Part shown: piece by piece, positions 13,400 through 24,216 of the stretch | Layout of the letters: the number at the start of each line of letters is the position of its first letter | Numbering within the stretch: the stretch's first letter is position 1 | NCBI GenBank assembly: GCA_003024785.1 | Contig: PUQB01000167.1 | Span: 124,001 to 188,000 of the forward strand | Reading direction: 5' to 3' | Source of the DNA: Selaginella tamariscina | Lineage: Eukaryota; Streptophyta; Lycopodiopsida; Selaginellales; Selaginellaceae | Length of the DNA stretch: 64,000 nucleotides | The notes under the pieces: model-generated | Database searches by the model: none | What the model was told of the DNA's origin: nothing | The model's input: the letters and a program-made list of their open reading frames with translations, nothing else | Position numbers and translations under genes: made by a program

Positions 13400-14235
13400 A
13401 TTCTCTACGGCGAATTGCTTCTTAACAGCGGAAAGTGAGCCACGCTTGTATTTCTCAACCTCCATAGGAACTACTCCAGAAGGTGTGCAGGAGTATGTAC
13501 CACAGCTACAGGATTGGTTTGCAGGAACTGCTGATGAGATTTTTCCTGACGACGCTCGAACAAGCGGTTTGCAGCAAACAGCTGTTGCATGATCTCCGCT
13601 AATGTTTGGGCATCCGATAACGTAAGGAGAAGGTCCTTACATTATCCCTCAACCAAAATGGAAGTGTTCAATCAATGCAGTCTCGTCCCATGGAATGTTC
13701 GTACAAAGTTGCTGAAATTCGGATGCATAGACGGAAGCTAGTCGAGATCCTTGTGTGAGCTTTCGTAACTTCGTGCATGCGGAACGGTACTTATCGAGAT
13801 CTCAAAGAAAGCTTGAAAGGCAGCCACGAAACCTTCAAAGTTTCCATCAATGGGTCGTCATGCTCCAGCAAAGGGGCAACCCAACCCGTGGAGATCCAAT
13901 TAGTAGGGATGCCAAAAGGCCAACCTTTTGTGCATCAGTCGAGTAGCAGCGTGGTTGCATGCGGATCAAAAGCCTGATCTGATTCAGGAACCCTTGGAAA
14001 TCGGCACGATTGCCATTGAACTTTTCAAGCATGTTGATCTTCGACTCCGAAAAGTGTTCGATGGAAGGACACCATGGATGCTTGAGAGAGAGCCTGCACA
14101 GCAGCCTTGGAGGATGCATCAGCAGCTACATGCGCCGCGTTGGTGGAACCTTGCAGATCTGTGACCACTTAGTGCAAAGTGGCCAGCTCATGAAGAATAT
14201 TTGGTGCTCGATTGAAATTGCTCAAAATCGGCCAT
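13400..14235 (-). pseudogene. gag remnant of nested chromovirus
   Basis: The start codon matches that of the related gag (ATG at 14235, giving MADF). Fragments that can be matched to the 325-residue gag at 41701-42678 include the region around 13847-14119 (NGNRADFQGFLNQIRLLIRM). Frame changes and stops interrupt it several times. The role would be particle assembly; the copy is not functional. Confidence 0.8.
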
Positions 14236-14311
14236 GATTATGAAAGAAAAAATGAGGAAAATGAAGGAGAAGAATCAAGGAAAAAAAGTAGTTAAAATCA
14301 TAAAGCTATGA

Positions 14312-14327
14312 AATCAGTTACTATCAA
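14312..14327 (-). promoter_or_regulatory. Candidate self-priming site of nested chromovirus
   Basis: Two bases inside the 5' LTR the minus strand reads TTGATAGTAACTGATT. The exact complement, read in the same sense, occurs inside the element's LTR (plus-strand TTGATAGTAACTGATT at 9123-9138, 16 of 16; the other LTR copy at 14508-14523 has one change). No TGG-type tRNA primer site lies next to the LTR. A transcript 5' end located at that LTR segment could fold back and prime, as in Tf1-like elements. This is inference from complementarity. Confidence 0.6.
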
Positions 14328-14329
14328 AC

Positions 14330-14763
14330 TGTCAAGCCACGATCCTAGGAACAAGGAAGTGAGCAAGATTCCGAGAACAAGGAAGCTTGACTCAGAAGCA
14401 GACAAAGAGTAGGACAGGGAGCAGGACAGGAACTAGGAACCAAGAACAAGACAAGAGCAGGAGGCAAGGAGCAAGACAAGACAAGATTGATTATAGAAAG
14501 ACTGGTGTTGATAGTAATTGATTGTACAACAATTAGGTTGGAGCTTTTATACTCACAACTCCAAGCTAATCTGGTCATGAGCTAAAAATAGTGACCCTTA
14601 TCCTCTAGGCATATCCTGTAGTATATCCTATAGCATATCCTGTAGGAATATCCTGCATGCATATCCTATAGGTATATGCTATAGACATATTCTCTAGGAA
14701 TATCCTATAGGCATATCCTGTAACCCGTATCCTGTATCTTGCATCCTATATCGAGTCGTGACA
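14330..14763 (-). repeat. 5' LTR of nested chromovirus
   Basis: 434 bp, starts TGTCAAGCC and ends GAGTCGTGACA. Read on the minus strand it contains a TATA-like GTATAAAAG (about 14545-14553), with the segment complementary to the adjacent primer region starting roughly 30 nt further on. It differs from the left LTR by scattered substitutions and short indels, consistent with an older insertion than 37032-43403. Confidence 0.92.
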
Positions 14764-17425
14764 TGCCATATGGTGCACTGATCTATTTGTAATGAAAAAG
14801 GATGGTACAATGCAAATGTGTGTAGACTATTGAGCGCTGAATGCGATAACTATTAAAAATAAGTATCCTCTTTTGCGAGTAGATATCTTATTTAATAGAC
14901 TATCAAAAGTAAAGTATTTTTCAAGAATAGACTTGAGATCTGGTACCATCAAATTCATGTAGCAAAGAATAACATTGAGAAGACCACTTTTCGAACGCAT
15001 TATGAATCATTTGAGTTTCTAGTCTTGCCATTTAGGTTGTGCAATGTTCCAATAACTTTTACACAATGATGAATGATGTGTTTAGAGACTATCTAGTGAG
15101 TTCATAGTGGTGTATATTGATGACATTTTGCTTTTCAGTTCGACAATTGAAAAACATGTGGAACACTTAGAAAGAGTGTTTCAAAGGTTAAGAGAAAACC
15201 AGTTGTATGCTAAAGAAAGCATGTGCGCATTTAGTTGAACCAAGATAAATTTCTTAGGACACTCGATCTCAAGTCGGGAGATTGCCATGGATCCAAAGAA
15301 AATTCAAGTTATTACTGAGTGGATGAATTTGAAAGACGTGCATGAAATTAGATCATTTCTTAGTCTGATAGGGTATTACCAAAGATTCATAAAGGGTTAC
15401 TTGGAGATAACGACCCCATTGATAGATCTTACGAAGAACATTCCATGGCATTAGACTCCAGAGTGCCAACGTGCATTCATCAAACTCAAAGAAGCTATCT
15501 CTCTTAGCTAGTTTTGTAGTTGCCCATCTTTGAAAATCCCTTTGAAGTAGAATGTAACGCTTCCGACTTGTAATTGGTGGTGTATTGTAACAGAAAGGAC
15601 ATAGTTGTCTTTTTTCTCGAAGAAGTTGGATGTTGCACAAATTCAATGACCTACTCATGAAAAGGAGATGTATGCTATTGTTGCTTCCTTAGTGTTGGCA
15701 TCATTATCTTCCAACCCATGGCAGTGTGGTTTGGATAGATAGTGTAACTCTAAAATACTTTGAAACGTAGCCAAAGCTATCACCAAAGTATGCTAGATGG
15801 CAATAGAAGTTAGCTTGATTTTAGCCTAAAATTAGACATAAAGCTAGAAAAGACAATGTGGTAGCGGATGCACTCAGTAGGAATGGTCAACTTCGTATTA
15901 TGTCAGCACCAGTGTGAAATTTGGGGATGAATTTGTGACAACATATCCTCAAGACAAATTTACTAAGGAGGCTCTGAACATGGTAGCAAAGAGGAAATAG
16001 GTTCATCAATTACGAAAAGATGGTAATATTCCAGCAAGAATAAAAAGTCGAATGGATACAGTCAAATGGGCGCATTTTGCAGTATGAGATGGAGTTCTTT
16101 ATTATAAAGAAAGGAGACTCTATGCCATAAGGGACATGGAGGGAGAGACTATTAAGAGAGCATCACGATGTTCCTTTGGCAGGACATGGTGGAAGGCATA
16201 AGACGTTGGCTTTGTTGAAACAGGGATTTTATTGGCCAGATATGATAAACGATGTTGCTAAGTATGTTAAGACATGGAAAACAAGGAAAAGTTGATCGCA
16301 AAGATGAGTTGGGAAGTTACAGTATATACCAATTCCAGAGCAACCATTTCAAAGTTTACTTTGGACTTTATCATGGAATTGTTAAAATCTTGTGGTTTAA
16401 CGCTCTCATGGTGGTAGTCGATCGATTTTCAAATGTTGCTCATTTCATTCCAATTGTAGAGATAGTGAATGCGAAACAAGCAACAAATTGTTCCCACGAG
16501 GTCGTAAGAGTACGCAGGTTACCTGAAATGATACAGATCGGGATCCTCGGTTTATGGGCAAGTTTGGGGAACGTTGTTTAAGCAATTTGGTATATGATGT
16601 TGAAGTTTAGTACGGCTTACCATCCGCAAATAGATGTCAAATGAAGAGGGTGAACCGGCAAGTCGAGAACTATCTCAAATGCTATGTTCAAAGTGATCAA
16701 CTTGATTGGGCTGAACACTTGGATATGGCTGAGATATGTTACAATAACTCGACACACACTGCAATCGGGTGTAACCCAATGGAGGTGTTAACTGGGAATA
16801 AGGGTGGTATTCCTTAGAGTATGGTATTACCAAAAGATGATGTCAATTGAGGTCCCTCTGTAACAGAGTTTACTGGATAGTTGTATCGAACATGGCAAGC
16901 TGCTCATCAAGTAATGGCTGTAGCACATAAAAGGTATCGTCAGCAGTACGATAAACATCGACGGGATGTAGAGTATCATGTTGGGGATATGGTATTGTTG
17001 AGTATTAGAAACCTGAAGGTTCCAATGACTCTTTTGAAGAAGTTTCTATCGCACTACATAGGTCCATACAGTGGTGAAGCAAGTAGGAAAGTGGCTTATG
17101 GATTAGATCTTCCTCCAGAGTTGGGAGCAATACACAATGTGTTTCATGTCAATTTGCTTGAGCCATTTCACAAGGATGAGAAACATCCAGATAAATATCA
17201 TAGTTTACGTCTGCCTCCAGAGTTAGTTGGTGAGGAGAAAAGAATTTGAAGTTGAGGCGATATTAAAGGGGCGAAACATTCATGGATGGTGAAAAGGTAA
17301 ATGTGAATATCTTGTTAAGTGGAAAGGGTACCCGGCATGCGAGTCGACATGGGAACCATTGGAGAATCTACAAAACACGATGGAGTTGGTGAATGAGTTT
17401 GAGCGCGAGGTCTTAAATTGATTAA
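14764..17425 (+). pseudogene. pol remnant, part 2: RT, RNase H, integrase, chromodomain
   Basis: This continues the RT cut at 8923. KKDGTMQMCVDY lies near 14800 and VVYIDDILLFSS (YIDD catalytic box) near 15110, followed by the RT thumb (FLGHSISS near 15250) and a poor RNase H region (15490-15900, several stops). Integrase begins near 16180 and contains NALMVVVDRFSNVAHFIPIV (16400-16460). A 122-codon frame at 16881-17249 covers the integrase C-terminus, and a chromodomain (LVKWKGYPACESTWEPLENL) lies at about 17310-17370. The chromodomain places it among chromoviruses, which use it to target chromatin. Stops and frameshifts make it non-functional. Confidence 0.87.
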
Positions 17426-17775
17426 GAAATAAAGTTATTTCTTCTTAACCTAGGGGCCAACAAACAACATTAACTAAAGGCCTCCAATATAAAATTCTAG
17501 TTAACTTAAAGAAATTAACTAACTTGTTGTTTGTGTCAAGTGACAGACTTTGCAAATGTGCAAAAGGTCTCCAAATGACTTCTTGTCGGAGGTGGTACCT
17601 CTGCAGCTGAGTTATTGCTTAGTGAATGACGGTTCTGAAGAATTTGGCTTCATGTAATGCAAGGCAGGTAATAAAACTTGTGAACTTTTGCTGACTCTGC
17701 ATAGAGTGATTAGCATTGGTTTTTGGTTAATTTTTCTAACCTAGTCTAGTCTTGGAGTTGGACGTCAACGAGGAT

Positions 17776-18507
17776 GTTGACTTATGTAATAGGAAATAAG
17801 CCCGCTTAGTGCACTTGGGTATATAGTGATGGTCCGGCCGGGTGTCATTAGGTATTTGCAGGAAACTCTAGGCGAAGCTAGAACTTCTAGAAAATTCTCC
17901 CCCGGTTTGACGTTAGGGTTTTCTAGTATAGCTTGTGGACACCCCTAGGGTTGACCTAACCCTAGGGTTATTAAGGGCTGGCATTTTGTGCTAGCCCACT
18001 TACTCAAACAAGGGGGGGGGGGGGGGGGCGCACTTTGTCACATAAATAAGGTAAAGTATGTGTAGTGAGGCTTCTTGGTTCAAAAGAGAGCTCGTTAACT
18101 TCCTACCAGTGCAAGCTAAGCTTGTGTCATCAAGGCACAACCCTCTGTTGTGCTGCTCAAACTTCCACACGACAGGGCCAAGGAGTTAGTCAAATTCCTT
18201 AGGCCGAAAACCTGCTCACAAGCTTAAAGGCATTGCTCGAATTCACGTTCCATAGAACTAGTGTTGAGGCCTTACTCCGGCCGCCTCAACCACGCCAAGC
18301 TAGGAACAACACTTATAGCTCGGCTAGTTCGTGTATCCTAATTCACAAGGTAGCCTCGTTCATGGACTTGGTTATAGGGGCTTAAGTTCCTAAGGGTTGG
18401 GTTCCTAATACGAGTTACTTTACCAGATTCCCTAGGGTTTCCAGAGAGGGGATTCCAAGTTGGCACCTGGCAAGCTACTTTTGTGGCACCAGGTAAAAAC
18501 TCTGACA
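17776..18507 (+). repeat. 3' LTR of the plus-strand chromovirus (5' portion missing or diverged)
   Basis: Clear homology with the 5' LTR runs from about 17776 to 18507, ending TCTGACA and followed by the TCTTG target duplication. The first roughly 75 bp of the 5' LTR, including the TGTCATAG start, has no convincing match here, so the left boundary is approximate. A run of 17 G (18012-18028) replaces a six-G stretch of the 5' copy. Confidence 0.85.
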
Positions 18508-21327
18508 TCTTGCATTAGTTTTAGGACTAGATCTCTAAATAACTCATTAACTAAGATGGGTGGATCCATTGGTGGAACTTGCCATTCTCTCCTTTGGTTA
18601 TGTTGGTGGATCACCTTCATCTTCTTGGCACTAACTGGCATCATCAATTAAGTCGGTAGGGGACCGGCTATGTCTTGGTGCTGTTCAAAGATTAAACTTT
18701 GGTCTCCAAGCATTATTCAACTACCAATGCATCGAACTCACATCGTCTTTTAAAATGTACCATTCATCCCCAAGACGACCTCCTCCATTGTGATACTCCT
18801 TTGATGTGCCAATGACAACCTCCTGCACACCCACAGCCATGACTCCCGAACCCGGTGAAAACCTTTTGGACATCTTCTTCCCTTAATTGTTAAATGGTCG
18901 ACCATGTCCCAATGCACCTCCCCTCCTACCATCTTTGCGAATTGTTCCCAACATATAAGTAACACAAGCGGCCAACCAACTCAAATGTTTACTTTTCAAA
19001 AGGTTAGTTGTTGGTGCATAAGTGCATCCTCAAGAGTAAGATTATGTGCTATTCCAGAAACAAAACATTAGCTTTTTTTTTTTGGGGGGGGGGGTTTGGG
19101 GTTCATCAGCAAACCCCAGCCAAAAAAATTATATGATATGTGAAATATCCCCATTGGTGAATTTTAATGTACCACTATCTTAAGCAACACTCAAGTTGTG
19201 GTAAATTCACAATGTTTACATCTCCACCACAGATGAATTTTATTACATCATGATTTAGCCTCTTAGTTGGAGCCAGAAGCCACTCCCAACATATCATCTT
19301 ATGCTCAATCTGAAAATCTAGTTGGATGTACAATTGAGTGTATTTATTAAGGCTTTGACTCCAATGGAAGACACACGTCCTCTTCCGACCTTCCATATGG
19401 GATGTTCGATCACCTTGTACAACTATGAGTTTGAATGTGGTGTGAAGCTATTGCTAAGAGGATATTCAAGTTTTATGTAGTAGTGTTCTTTGTCATTTCT
19501 TTTAAAAGAAAATAAATAGATAAATGATGAAGATGTAATTTCAATTAACAATACTAACATCTTTTTTTGTGATTCTACTTTTTATAGCAAGGTATAAATG
19601 ACTATGGCCATAATTGATTTATGGCATGGCTCAAATAGTGGCATTCAATAACCTAGTGAATGTTGTGTTTAATAACTTGTTTAAAGTCGACTAGATATTT
19701 TAATTAAATACTAATGTGGCAAGAGCGGTTACTATTGATTTGTGAATCACAGTTGTAATGAAAACCTAGCCTAAGTTTTCATTGATGGAGAAGTTAGGTG
19801 CATACTTCTCTTTCTTCTTTATTTTTTTTATTATTTATTAATGACAATGGACATGGAGACAGCTTTTTGTGTCTTGATAGTCGCTATTGACACATGTACC
19901 AAGCTTTTAGAAAAACTTGTCAATGACATGTCTTTGTTTCTATCTTCGTCTTTCGCTGTAAATTCACAAATTCAAAAGTTTGTTAGATTTACTGAATATC
20001 ACTCATCCATCTAATTGTTAAAAGAGGATGTTGAGTCTTTGCTTCTTGTGAATCCACAAATTCAAAGTTCATTTGTAACACTAATTTATTTTATTATTTA
20101 AAGAAGATGTTAACAACAATCCTACCTTGCCATTCATTTGCAAACTACATGTTCTTATTAACCTACATATTACAATTTCATTGTATAGTCCATCAATGAT
20201 TTAGTGAATTTATTATGTGCTTTAACATTGAGTTTGACAATTTAACTAGATTGTTGTAATTCTCGATAAATTATGCTGTCTTAATAATCCATTGACACAA
20301 CAAGCCTTTTCTGTGGCTTTTGAAAATGTTGTGGCATTTTGCCTGGTTAATGAATAATGATAATAAAGTCAGTGATTACGGCACAATCTTGGCTTTTATC
20401 ATGGCTTTCTAGGTTCCAATTGTGGCTTTTTCAATTTTAAGTGGCTTTTGAAATGGCTTTGATGGTATTATTGGCTTATGCATTGGCTTTCGTAATAGTT
20501 TCTCTAGTAATATAGGCTTCTGAAATGGCTAGCTTTGCAAAAATGAAGATGAATAATGGTTTTCGAAAATAGACAACACCATGAGCGTTGCAAAAGTGGT
20601 TTTTTATTATGGCTTACCCAATATATAAATACAGCCGACATTTAACAGAATGACACTTTGAATAGCAAACTACTCACTATCAACCAAGAAAAATTTCAGG
20701 AAACCTTCTCCTGCAGCACTAACCTCCACTTTTTTTTGCAAACAAATTGAACCAACCAACCAAAGTGGGGATAAAATGTATTCTCCATTGTTCGCTAGTT
20801 GAAGGTGTTTACCGTGAACATCTTCCATCTATACCAAAGATACCACATGAGCAAAACGTTGTCCCTGCAACTCAACTACATCATCCACTTGTACAGCCAC
20901 ATAGCCTCCTCAAATTTCTTGCACAGCAAAAACTGATGAATAGATGACCTTTTTGATTGTGGCCTACTGATTTGTTGCTGCCACTAACAATGTTTCCCCC
21001 TCAACATTGCGTTCTTACAACCACAACAAGCTCATTGTCATGGTCAACTTATCCACATTGCTAGACAGTACAATACCTGGTTTCAATCTTGATCTTGTTT
21101 GAACTTTAAGAATGTCACCATCTAAGAGCCACACAGGGCATTTACCTGCTCCTGCTTGTAAATGAGAAGGAAACTAATGTCGAATCCCCTCTTGCCAACA
21201 TTGGATCACTATGTGGAATAATGCAAATATCTGCAAAATGTCTTTTATGCACAAAATGCATGTAGAATCAATGGAAAACCGTGTTGGGCAAGTATTTGCA
21301 TCTAGTTCCCATAATTGGTCAGGACGT
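18508..21327. other. Intergenic region without a supportable gene
   Basis: Short open frames only, none with a domain I recognise. Around 20270-20560 the word TGGCTTTT or ATGGCTTT recurs more than ten times at irregular spacing, and a similar text occurs in the opposite sense near 45060-45160 (AAAAGCCAT, CCACAATTCAAAAGCC), so it is probably a dispersed non-coding repeat. A T-run followed by a G-run lies at about 19070-19100. Confidence 0.55.
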
Positions 21328-22046
21328 TGTCGAAGGAAAAATCACTAGGGACTCATATGTTCAGAACTTGATGGCTTTAGTATAATGCATCGTAGTAGTC
21401 CTTGCTAATGATCACACGCATGAAGAAAAGAAAAGAAAAGAAAGTAAAACATGAGATGAAACTCATGACACAAAAGATACACTAACTAATTTTTTATTTC
21501 ATCATAAGAGCACACAAACAATATAATCTCATTACACCTATTTACAAAGTAAGAAAAAAAAAAGAAGAAACTAGAGACTCTCCTCTATATCCTTTAACTC
21601 TCAAACCCTTAAGCATTGATTCCTTTATACCCAATAATATAAAGAATGCATGTAGGGTATAGTATGAGTGTAAGAGAGGGTGTAAGATTGGGGTTACATA
21701 AAAATAATGGCATGAGTTATGGAAGAAGGTGGGTTTGACCCATAAATGGTGGGCTTTATGGAAGAAGGTTGATCTATAAATGGTGGGGGGTTATGGAAGA
21801 GGTGACTTGACTTTGATTTGGGAAGGTGATAAGGAAGGTGTATGGAAGAATACAAAGAAAATGTGCATGGTCAAAGCAAGCACTAACTATATCCATTAAC
21901 ATAATAATGTTGATAGTTTGACCATGCAAGAAAGACAAAGAAGGGGAATAGTAAAGTGAAATAGTGACGTATAAATATGAGTAAGACTAGTCCACTACAT
22001 GCATACCAGGGGCTACCAAGGTGATGGTCCAAATTTTCCCGTGACA
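21328..22046 (-). repeat. Left LTR of rearranged element
   Basis: It shares with 26732-27456 long stretches such as GACTTGATGGCTTTAG/AACTTGATGGCTTTAG, CATGACACAAAAGATACACT, and GGTGATGGTCCAAATTTTCC near the end. For the coded sense (minus) this is the 3' LTR. Indels and substitutions are frequent, pointing to an old insertion. Confidence 0.85.
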
Positions 22047-22189
22047 TAAATCCACCCAAACAACACGCATTGTCATGCAATGTGGGTTGTTTGACAACTA
22101 ATAACTACTATCGAACATGAAAGAGCTTCAACCTATAATCATTAACATGTGTGCCATGCTGTTTTCCATCCAAGTTTGTTAAAAGATAT

Positions 22190-23140
22190 GACTCATTCTT
22201 ATAGCCTTTTGTGCAACTCCCCTCGTACTTGGTTTAAGTGGGATCTCATGTTGCACAATATCTACTTAACAAACTCCTCATATGATGTCGCAAACAACTT
22301 GGGGAAATTCAATAGCATGCTCATATATTGCTTCTTCTCCTCAAGAGTCAAACTTTGACTAAGCATATTACAATCAATTTGCACTACGTGGATACCTTTT
22401 AGAGTGTTTTCTTGGGTACCTACTTGGGCTCCAAGCATCCTCTCCAAAAGAGCTCATCGCTTCACTTCCTTTGCCTCAAACTTGTTGCCACTACTTGCTT
22501 CCTTCCCCTTTTCAACAACCCCTACTACCCTCTCTGAGCCTCCTGCTCCTGGGCGAGTTGTTGATCATAGACCTCATGTCTATCGTGAGGCTTCACACAC
22601 ATAGCAACCTTAGGAATTGCCTTGAGGGCATACCAATTCCTTCTCCTCTTGCTCACTCTCAGAATATGAGGTTGTCACCTTGCTATTACTGCTAGAGTCA
22701 TATTCCCCACTGGAAGATGACTCCTCATCTACAACCTTTGTTGTGTCTCCTTAATGGTTATTGTCATCGTCTTGACTTATGACCAATAGTCATCTCCCCT
22801 TTTTTTCAATAATCCTTAGCATCAACTTTATAACGCCAAGGTTGACCCAAGACATAGGATAACTATGTGCATCCCATTGTAGTTGCATGACATGTACATT
22901 TACAAAGGTAGTTATCCCATACACTGTGATTGGTAAGTCAATAATTATTCCCACTAGCTTGACATGTCGATCATCTGCCACCCTAATTCTCCAATTTAAT
23001 GGTTGGTTGCACCTGAAACCAAGTTTCTTCATCAACCAACTACTCATGACATTGATCTCTGCACCACCATCTACTAGAACACATTGCACACACATTCCAT
23101 ATACCACCACTTCCACAATTGGTGCCACATCATTCATATC
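22190..23140 (-). pseudogene. Protease and N-terminal RT remnant
   Basis: A 115-codon minus frame (22790-23137) contains VLVDGGAEINVMSSWLMKKL, a retropepsin active site of the DGG type, with a conserved hydrophobic strand after it. A second frame (22262-22447) contains KKQYMSMLLNFPKLFATSYEEF, matching the segment just before the RT domain in Ty3/gypsy polyproteins, and degenerate continuation reaches about 22190. The rest of RT, RNase H and integrase are absent before the LTR. Confidence 0.78.
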
Positions 23141-23352
23141 AAATTTCTCTTGTTAATCACTTGTACATTCTACATCACCTCATCCTTACCACTAGGACGT
23201 ACCTTCTTTGCACAAGTACTAATTCCTTGTCGAAGCTCTCTCCTCAAGCTTGGGCATTTTGGCAATAATTGTGCAACTATAATGTTGGCACGAGCATCTC
23301 CTAGATCCTCGACAATTGAATATTCCTTATGCCCCTTGCCAATCCTCATATC

Positions 23353-24140
23353 CTATATACCAACCTTACGTCGTGGCTTGGTGCCTTCCTTCCTTTTCTT
23401 CTTACTCGCACGTGTCTCCACTTGTTCAGGTTGCTCAACTTGTTGCTCCCCTCTGGCTCTCTTAAAACATAAGAGATCCAAGTCACCTTGCTCGTTGAGA
23501 TCCAAGGTCAATTTGGCATTACTACTCTCCAGTTTAAATGATTTAACTAGAACAGTTGTAGGAATCACAACTTGAGGTGTTTGTAGAATTGGTACCAACC
23601 TTGGTTGTGGTGCTACCATTGAGATTGAGGCTTCATCAAGATTCATGAGAAGTGCCTCCTTTTTCATAGCAATCTTCACAGCTTCTTGCAAGTTACTAGG
23701 CTCTTTATTTATTACCTTCTGGTGTAATACTGACTTCAATCCAGTAAGAAACTTGTTGAACACCAATGCATCTATCTCAAAAGTTGGCTTGGACTCCTTG
23801 GATGCATCCTCCAGTCCTTCAGAGGCCTCCACTCCCAAACCACTTTGTAATTTACATTGGAGCTCCAACACACGCTCATTGAATGCCTTCACACTCTCTT
23901 TTGTCTCTGGCTTCCATACTCTCCTAGAAAACCTCACTCAGCCTCTCCCAACTAGCCTTAACATCACTAATCTGACCCTCAAACCACTTCAATGCTCTAT
24001 CCTCCAAAAAAGAATGGTAGAATTTCTGCCCAAGTGGTAGAACTTTTATCTTCATTTCGAATGCATGCTCGCTTAAATGAATGTAAATACTGATCTGCAT
24101 CCTCATTTTGCAAACCATGATATATTGGAATAGACATCAT
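23353..24140 (-). pseudogene. gag remnant
   Basis: From an ATG at 24140 the frame gives MMSIPIYHGLQNEDADQYLH, a typical start of a retrotransposon gag domain. After frame changes, 23924-24118 and 23353-23937 continue it with FLEDRALKWFEGQISDVKAS, then a 194-codon part with EFKPETKESVKAFN-like spacing and a basic Lys/Arg-rich tail (ASKKKRKEGTKPRRK). No CCHC knuckle is visible. The large C-terminal frame is intact, but the N-terminal half is frameshifted. Confidence 0.78.
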
Positions 24141-24216
24141 CTTTACAAGTGTAAAAATGGCAAAGGTTTCACCTAATTACAAGTAGATGAAGAAACGTCA
24201 CTTTGACGAGGCAATG

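Larger units (their letters stand above)
8929..14763 (-). mobile_element. Nested, degenerate Ty3/gypsy chromovirus (relative of 37032-43403)
   Basis: LTRs at 8929-9365 and 14330-14763 both run TGTCAAGCC...TCGTGACA, and a 5-bp target duplication TGCCA flanks the element (8924-8928 and 14764-14768). Coding sense is minus, so the right LTR is the 5' one. Gag, protease, RT, RNase H, integrase and chromodomain remnants follow in order and closely match the element at 37032-43403, but with many frameshifts and small deletions. It was inserted into the RT of the older plus-strand chromovirus. Its primer region is not a tRNA site (see the entry at 14312). Confidence 0.94.
5858..18507 (+). mobile_element. 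Decayed Ty3/gypsy chromovirus, split by a nested element
   Basis: This is a full-length LTR retrotransposon read on the plus strand. The 5' LTR is 5858-6660 and the 3' LTR ends at 18507. The termini are TGTCA and TGACA, and a 5-bp target duplication TCTTG flanks it exactly (5853-5857 and 18508-18512). Inside are a tRNA-type primer site, gag with a CCHC knuckle, protease, reverse transcriptase, RNase H, integrase and a C-terminal chromodomain, in the Ty3/gypsy order. All frames carry stops and frameshifts, so it is dead. A second element (8929-14763) is inserted inside the RT region; without it this element would be about 6.8 kb. Confidence 0.93.
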
